NCBI RefSeq assembly: GCF_025362455.1
Contig: NZ_JANYGJ010000104.1
Span: forward strand, 1 to 16,585
DNA from: Deinococcus sp.
Lineage (GTDB): Bacteria > Deinococcota > Deinococci > Deinococcales > Deinococcaceae
Reading direction: 5' to 3'
Length of the DNA: 16,585 nucleotides
Positions within the stretch are counted from its first letter, which is position 1, and every line of letters starts with the position of its first letter. Of the stretch, positions 12,752 through 16,585 are shown one piece after another. Both the position numbers and the translations under genes were made by a program. The notes under the pieces are model-generated. The model was not told the origin of the DNA and searched no databases. It was given only the letters and a program-made list of their open reading frames with translations.

Positions 12752-14285
12752 TCTGCCGGTGGACCTCCCCAGCGACCTCGATGTGCTGGTGATCGGCACC
12801 GGGGCGGGCGGTTCGCCGCTGCTGGCCCGGCTGGCCGTGTCCGGGCTGAAGGTCGCCGCACTCGAAGCCGGGGTTCGCCACCCACCCTCCGGCATCGCCA
12901 CCGATGAGGTCGCCCAGGCCGGGCTGTTCTGGATGGACGAGCGGCTCTCCGCCGGGGCCGACCCGCTGGCCTTCGGGCGCAACAATTCCGGGCGCGGCGT
13001 GGGCGGCAGCACGCTGCACTACACCGCCTACACGCCCCGCGCCCAGCCCGACGATTTCCGGCTACGCAGCGAATTCGGCCAGGGCGTCGACTGGCCGCTG
13101 GACTACGCCGATCTGGAGCCCTACTACGAGGAAGTCGAGCAGTTTCTGGGCGTCTCCGGCCCCGAAACCTATCCCTGGGGACCGGCCCGGCAGCGGCCCT
13201 ACCGCCACCCGGCGCTGCCCCTCAACGGCGCCGCCCGGCTGATGGCGCGGGCCTGTGAGCAGGCCGGAATTCGGACCTCGCCCGCCGCCAACGCCGCCCT
13301 GAGTCGCCCGCAACAGCAGGAAGGCTACGGTGAGCGCCACGCCTGCACCAACCGGGGATTTTGCCAGGCAGGCTGTTCGGTGGGCGCCAAGGCCAGCATG
13401 GACATCACCTACCTGGCGCTGGCCGAGGCGCACGGCGCCCGCATCATCGACGGCGCCTTCGTCACTGAACTGACCCTGACGAACGGGCGGGTGGACGGGG
13501 CCGTTTTTGTGCGCAATGCTACCGAGCAGCGCCTGAAGGCCAAGACCGTCGTGCTCTCGGCGGGCGCCGTGGAGACCCCCCGGCTGCTGCTGCGCCAGGG
13601 GCTCGCCAACGCCAGCGGGCAGGTCGGGCGCAACTTCATGGCCCACGTCGGGGTCCAGGTCTGGGGTCAGGTGGATGACGACCTGCGGCCCTACAAGGGC
13701 ATTCCCGGCGGCCTCATCAGCGAGGACACCCACCGGCTGCCCGGTATCGTGGGCGGCTACCTGCTGCAATCGCTGGGCGTCATGCCCGTCACCTACGCGG
13801 CCCAGTACGCGCGCGGCACGCTGACCTGGGGCCAGCAACTGATCGACCACATGCGCGGCTACAACCACGTCGCGGGCATCAACGTGCTGGGCGACTGCCT
13901 GCCCTACGAGCACAATTACCTGGAACTCACAGGCGAGCTGGACGTGCGGGGGCTGCCCAAGCCGCGCATTCACTTTTCATTCGGCGACAACGAGAAGCGC
14001 ATGGGCGAACACGCCGAAACGCTGATGCGCTCGTTGTGGGCCAGCATCGGCGCCGAGCAAATTTGGGCGCTGCCCCGCGCCGCGCACACCCTCGGCACCG
14101 CCCGGATGGGCCACGACCCGGCGGTCAATGTGGTGGACGCCTACGGAAGCGTCCACGACACGCCGGGGCTGTGGATCTGCGACAACTCGACCTACCCCAG
14201 CGCCCTGGGCGTCAACCCGGCCCTGACCCAGATGGCGCTGAGCCTGCGCGCCGCCGACGAACTCATCAGGAGAATCCGGGCGTGA
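12738..14285 (+). CDS. GMC family flavin oxidoreductase (sugar/gluconate dehydrogenase-type catalytic subunit)
   Basis: A 515-residue glucose-methanol-choline oxidoreductase. The FAD fold opens with DVLVIGTGAGGSPLLARLAVSG and is followed by the GRGVGGSTLHYTAYTPR segment that holds the flavin. The GMC C-terminal domain carries His450 in HTLGTARMGHDP and Asn493 in YPSALGVNPALTQMAL, the expected catalytic pair. A cysteine group, Cys203-x5-Cys209-x3-Cys213 (ACTNRGFCQAGCSVGAK), resembles the iron-sulfur or disulfide region of bacterial FAD-dependent glucose and gluconate dehydrogenases. An iron-sulfur cluster is possible but unproven. AGGTG 6 nt before ATG 12738 supports the start. It overlaps the subunit-3-like gene and is followed after 30 nt by a glycosidase. 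No cytochrome subunit is in the window and there is no signal peptide, so the electron acceptor is unknown. Confidence 0.92.
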   Translation: MAGSDLPVDLPSDLDVLVIGTGAGGSPLLARLAVSGLKVAALEAGVRHPPSGIATDEVAQAGLFWMDERLSAGADPLAFGRNNSGRGVGGSTLHYTAYTPRAQPDDFRLRSEFGQGVDWPLDYADLEPYYEEVEQFLGVSGPETYPWGPARQRPYRHPALPLNGAARLMARACEQAGIRTSPAANAALSRPQQQEGYGERHACTNRGFCQAGCSVGAKASMDITYLALAEAHGARIIDGAFVTELTLTNGRVDGAVFVRNATEQRLKAKTVVLSAGAVETPRLLLRQGLANASGQVGRNFMAHVGVQVWGQVDDDLRPYKGIPGGLISEDTHRLPGIVGGYLLQSLGVMPVTYAAQYARGTLTWGQQLIDHMRGYNHVAGINVLGDCLPYEHNYLELTGELDVRGLPKPRIHFSFGDNEKRMGEHAETLMRSLWASIGAEQIWALPRAAHTLGTARMGHDPAVNVVDAYGSVHDTPGLWICDNSTYPSALGVNPALTQMALSLRAADELIRRIRA

Positions 14286-14315
14286 CGATCATCCCCACAG
14301 CACCACAGGACTGAC

Positions 14316-15671
14316 ATGGCCAAACAAGCGGATTTTCTGGACTACCTGAATCAGACCGGCGTGAAGGTGGCGGGCAAGAAAGTCTTTACCGGCGACGAGT
14401 TCGGCGGGCGGCCCGGTTCGTGTGGGCGCGGCCTGCCGACCGGATCAGCGGGCAATTTCATGTTCGCCACCGGCATCGAGTGCTCGGTTCCGACCATCAA
14501 GGGCGGCACGGTGCGGCGCGACCAGATGCGCGAAACCGGCCACCTGGAGCACTATCAGCGCGACTTCGAACTGGTGAACGAACTCGGCCTCAAATACCTG
14601 CGCTACGGGCTGCCGTACCACACCATCAACACCGGCCCCGGCGTCTACGACTGGACGCTGGCCGACGAGCTGATGGGGGCGCTGCGCACATCGGGCATCA
14701 CCCCGATTCTCGATCTGCTGCACTTCGGGGTGCCCGACTGGCTGGGCAATTTCCAGAATCCGGAACTGCCGGTTCACTTTGCCGCCTACGCCGGGGAGGT
14801 GGCCCGGCGCTACGGCTGGGTGCGCCACTTCACGCCGGTCAACGAGCTGTACGTCACCGCCCGCCTGAGTGCGCGCGACGGCCTGTGGAACGAGGAGTTG
14901 CGCAGCGAGCGGGCCTTCGTGACCGCCATCAAGCACGGGGTGGCCGCCAGCCGCCTGGCCTGCCTGGCGATCACCCAGGAATGCCCCAGTGCCGTCTTCG
15001 TTCAGAGCGAGAGCGCCGAGTACCTCCACGACGTCTGCGCCGAGCCCCGCGAGGATCTGCGGCTGCACAACAAGATGAACCACGTCTCGCTCGATCTGAT
15101 GTACGCCCACCTGCCCGACGCCGAGGTCTACCGCCACCTGCGCCACCACGGCCTGGGCGAGTCCGAGTTCACCTGGTTCATGAGCTGCGAGCCGCCCGGC
15201 CACCACATCATCGGCACCGATTACTACGGACGCAACGAGCGCATCATCCTGCCGGACCGCAGCGAGTTGCAGGCCGAGGATATTCTCGGCTGGCACGAGC
15301 TGGCCCGGCGCATCTACCACCGCTACAGAAAACCGATCATGCACACCGAGACCAACACCTTCGACGCACAGCGCAACCCCGCCTGGTTGTGGAAGCAGTG
15401 GATGAACGTGCTGACGCTGCGCGCCGAGGGCGTGCCGGTGGTGGGTTTTACCTGGTACTCGCTGACCGACCAGATCGACTGGGATACCGCCCTGGCCGAA
15501 GAAAACGGGCGCGTCAACGCCGTGGGCCTGTATGATTTGCACCGCAGTCCCCGCCCGGTGGCCGCCGCCTACCGGCAACTGTTGGAGCAGTTCGGGCAGA
15601 TTCCGATGGTGCCGCACGGCGAGATGTTCGAGTTGACCACCGGTCCGGCGCTGGTCAAGGTGCAGGTGTGA
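14316..15671 (+). CDS. Glycoside hydrolase family 1-like protein (beta-glucosidase type)
   Basis: A 451-residue cytosolic TIM-barrel protein related to GH1. The likely acid/base is Glu177 in FTPVNELYV, and the likely nucleophile is Glu345 in PIMHTETNTFD. These match GH1 TxNE and TEN-type motifs with a normal spacing of 168 residues. Other family-like stretches are TPILDLLHFGVPDWLGNFQN and GFTWYSLTDQIDWDTALAE, and the C-terminal GLYDLHRSPRPVAAAYRQLLEQF. It belongs to a distinct subgroup lacking some classical GH1 motifs, so the sugar specificity cannot be read. AGGA (14307-14310) 5 nt before ATG 14316 sets the start. Lying between a GMC sugar oxidase and a hydrolase, it may release or modify a glycoside for oxidation. 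The stop overlaps the next GTG start by 4 nt. Confidence 0.87.
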   Translation: MAKQADFLDYLNQTGVKVAGKKVFTGDEFGGRPGSCGRGLPTGSAGNFMFATGIECSVPTIKGGTVRRDQMRETGHLEHYQRDFELVNELGLKYLRYGLPYHTINTGPGVYDWTLADELMGALRTSGITPILDLLHFGVPDWLGNFQNPELPVHFAAYAGEVARRYGWVRHFTPVNELYVTARLSARDGLWNEELRSERAFVTAIKHGVAASRLACLAITQECPSAVFVQSESAEYLHDVCAEPREDLRLHNKMNHVSLDLMYAHLPDAEVYRHLRHHGLGESEFTWFMSCEPPGHHIIGTDYYGRNERIILPDRSELQAEDILGWHELARRIYHRYRKPIMHTETNTFDAQRNPAWLWKQWMNVLTLRAEGVPVVGFTWYSLTDQIDWDTALAEENGRVNAVGLYDLHRSPRPVAAAYRQLLEQFGQIPMVPHGEMFELTTGPALVKVQV

Positions 15672-16420
15672 GCACGAACCGACTGGTGCTGCTTCACGGC
15701 TTCGGCACTTCGGGGGCCGTCTGGCGGCAGGTTATCTCAGAGCTGGACCAGGGCACCCTGACTCCCGATCTCCAGGGCTTCGGCGACGCGGCGGCGCGGG
15801 GCAAAGCCGGTCAGACGACGGGCGACCTGACCGCCGATCTGGCCCGGCAACTTCGCCAGGTAGGCGCGGGGCCGTACCGGGTCGCCGGGCACTCGATGGG
15901 CGCCAAGGTGGCGCTGCTGCTGGCGATCCGCCACCCCGAACTGGTCGGCGAGCTGCTGCTGATCGCGCCCTCGCCGCCGGGGGGCGAACCGATGACGCCG
16001 CCGGGCCGCGCCGACCTGCGGGCCGCTCACGCCGACGCTGCCGCACTCGAAGCGCAGTACCGGGCCATCAGCCGTCGCCCCCTGCCCGCGCCGGACCTGG
16101 CCGCCCTGATCCGTGACGGCGTGCGGGCCAGCCTGGTCGCCTGGCACGCCTGGACCGAGGTGGGCAGCCTGGAAGACCTGCGCTCCGAGCTGGTCGGCAG
16201 TCGCCTGAGCCCGGCCCATCCGGACCCGCTGCCCATCCGGGTGCTGTACTCGGAGGACGACCCGGCCATCCCGCCGCAGACTGTTCAGGACATGGTGCTC
16301 AGGTTGCTGCCCCAGGCGACGGCCACCGTCATTCAGGGCGTCGGCCACCTGATTCCCCTCGAAGATCCGCAGGCGGTGCTGGCGCTGATCGGGGCGGGTT
16401 CACAGGCCGACTCAACGTGA
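15668..16420 (+). CDS. Alpha/beta hydrolase fold protein
   Basis: A 250-residue cytosolic alpha/beta hydrolase. The oxyanion motif is LLHGFGTSGAVW. The nucleophile elbow is GHSMGAK with Ser76. The acid is Asp197 or Asp198 in YSEDDPAIPP, and the base is His227 in GVGHLIPLE. The triad is therefore complete. A cap region rich in Ala and Pro lies between. It starts at GTG 15668, overlapping the glycosidase stop (GTGA), so it is translationally coupled as the last gene of the operon. The substrate is unknown. In this context a lactonase acting on the sugar lactone made by the GMC enzyme, or an esterase removing an acyl group from a glycoside, are reasonable guesses. An insertion sequence begins shortly after. 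Confidence 0.92.
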   Translation: MSTNRLVLLHGFGTSGAVWRQVISELDQGTLTPDLQGFGDAAARGKAGQTTGDLTADLARQLRQVGAGPYRVAGHSMGAKVALLLAIRHPELVGELLLIAPSPPGGEPMTPPGRADLRAAHADAAALEAQYRAISRRPLPAPDLAALIRDGVRASLVAWHAWTEVGSLEDLRSELVGSRLSPAHPDPLPIRVLYSEDDPAIPPQTVQDMVLRLLPQATATVIQGVGHLIPLEDPQAVLALIGAGSQADST

Positions 16421-16445
16421 GCCGCGTCAGGTGCGCTCAGCATCA

Positions 16446-16462
16446 GAGACTGTCTGGAAAGT
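16446..16462. repeat. Probable left terminal inverted repeat of the IS5-family element
   Basis: GAGACTGTCTGGAAAGT has the GAGxCTGT start common at the ends of IS1031-type elements. The assignment rests on its position 63 nt before the transposase start and on the adjacent TCA. The partner repeat is not in the window. Confidence 0.4.
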
Positions 16463-16508
16463 AAGAAGTCGGGCAATACTGTCTCATCGATATGAGTAGA
16501 ATCAAAGG

Positions 16509-16585
16509 ATGCAATTGTATCCAACCGATACGACAGATGAAGAGTGGGGGATTCTCAAGCCGCTCATTCCGGCCCCGAAGTCAGG
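16509..16585 (+). CDS. IS5-family transposase, N-terminal fragment (cut by window end)
   Basis: The frame from ATG 16509 reads MQLYPTDTTDEEWGILKPLI, then PAPKSG, open to the window edge. The pattern P-[ST]-D-x-[TS]-D-E-x-W-x-x-[IL]-x-P-[LI]-[IL]-P is the diagnostic start of the IS5-family helix-turn-helix transposase, close to the IS1031/IS427 groups. The DDE catalytic core lies beyond the window. It has no separate ribosome binding site at normal spacing; AAAGG directly abuts the ATG. Confidence 0.85.
   Translation, partial: MQLYPTDTTDEEWGILKPLIPAPKS

Larger units (their letters stand above)
16446..16585 (+). mobile_element. IS5-family insertion sequence, left end (continues beyond the window)
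   Basis: The transposase gene at 16509 and lower-GC DNA after the operon mark an insertion sequence. The probable left terminal repeat starts GAGACTGTCTGGAAAGT at 16446. It is preceded by TCA (16443-16445), which fits the TNA target duplication of the IS1031 group of IS5. The right end is outside the window, so neither the boundary nor the duplication can be confirmed. Confidence 0.65.

Noticed and set aside
13062..13973. Minus-strand open frame of about 300 codons opposite the GMC gene
   Set aside because: No family motif and fully antisense to a gene with clear FAD and GMC signatures.
14445..15617. Long minus-strand open frame (390 codons) opposite the GH1-like gene
   Set aside because: It is a shadow of the plus-strand gene: low-complexity Val/Gly/Gln/Ala-rich composition, no motif, and stop-poor only because of high GC. 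The opposite strand carries catalytic motifs.
16483..16496. Inverted repeat CTCAT-CGAT-ATGAG
   Set aside because: It lies between the IS end and its transposase and is short. It is probably part of the element's own promoter region; no separate role can be supported.

Overview
The window is high-GC bacterial DNA with dense, overlapping genes, several starts that lack a Shine-Dalgarno sequence but have a TAnnnT box 5 to 8 nt upstream, and strong G/C preference at third codon positions. Together with the gene content this suggests a Deinococcus or close relative. That is an inference: no rRNA or other taxonomic marker is present.

Left part (1-4016, minus strand): the first 1009 codons of a secreted alpha-2-macroglobulin-like protease trap, cut by the window edge just before the expected thioester motif. 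A secreted DUF1175 (YfaT-like) protein lies upstream on the same strand. A perfect 12-bp inverted repeat sits inside the spacer of a candidate promoter for the macroglobulin gene. A 339-nt gap (4017-4355) holds the divergent promoters of this block and the next.

Second block (4356-7985, plus strand): a tightly coupled four-gene operon of type III polyketide synthase, SAM methyltransferase, FAD aromatic hydroxylase and a small membrane protein resembling the staphyloxanthin acyltransferase CrtO. It converges on, and overlaps by 28 nt, a GT1-type glycosyltransferase gene on the minus strand (7958-9241). The first three genes match the logic of bacterial phenolic-lipid operons. The acyltransferase and glycosyltransferase are what would be needed to turn such a phenol into an acylated glycoside. 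This is the best candidate in the window for an undescribed pathway.

Third block (9382-11970): a secreted TlpA-like thioredoxin with a CINC active site, a secreted partner whose C-terminal tail looks non-coding, a small cytosolic protein of unknown function, and a convergent stress-type SDR oxidoreductase.

Fourth block (12138-16420, plus strand): an operon of gluconate-2-dehydrogenase-subunit-3-like protein, GMC flavin oxidoreductase with a cysteine cluster, GH1-like glycosidase and alpha/beta hydrolase. It looks like a cytosolic glycoside or sugar oxidation unit. An 18-bp palindrome and a -10 box lie upstream, and a 27-residue cysteine-rich reading frame overlaps the start of the first gene. 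The window ends in the left end of an IS5-family insertion sequence (from about 16446).

I saw no tRNA, rRNA, CRISPR array, replication origin or convincing intrinsic terminator.
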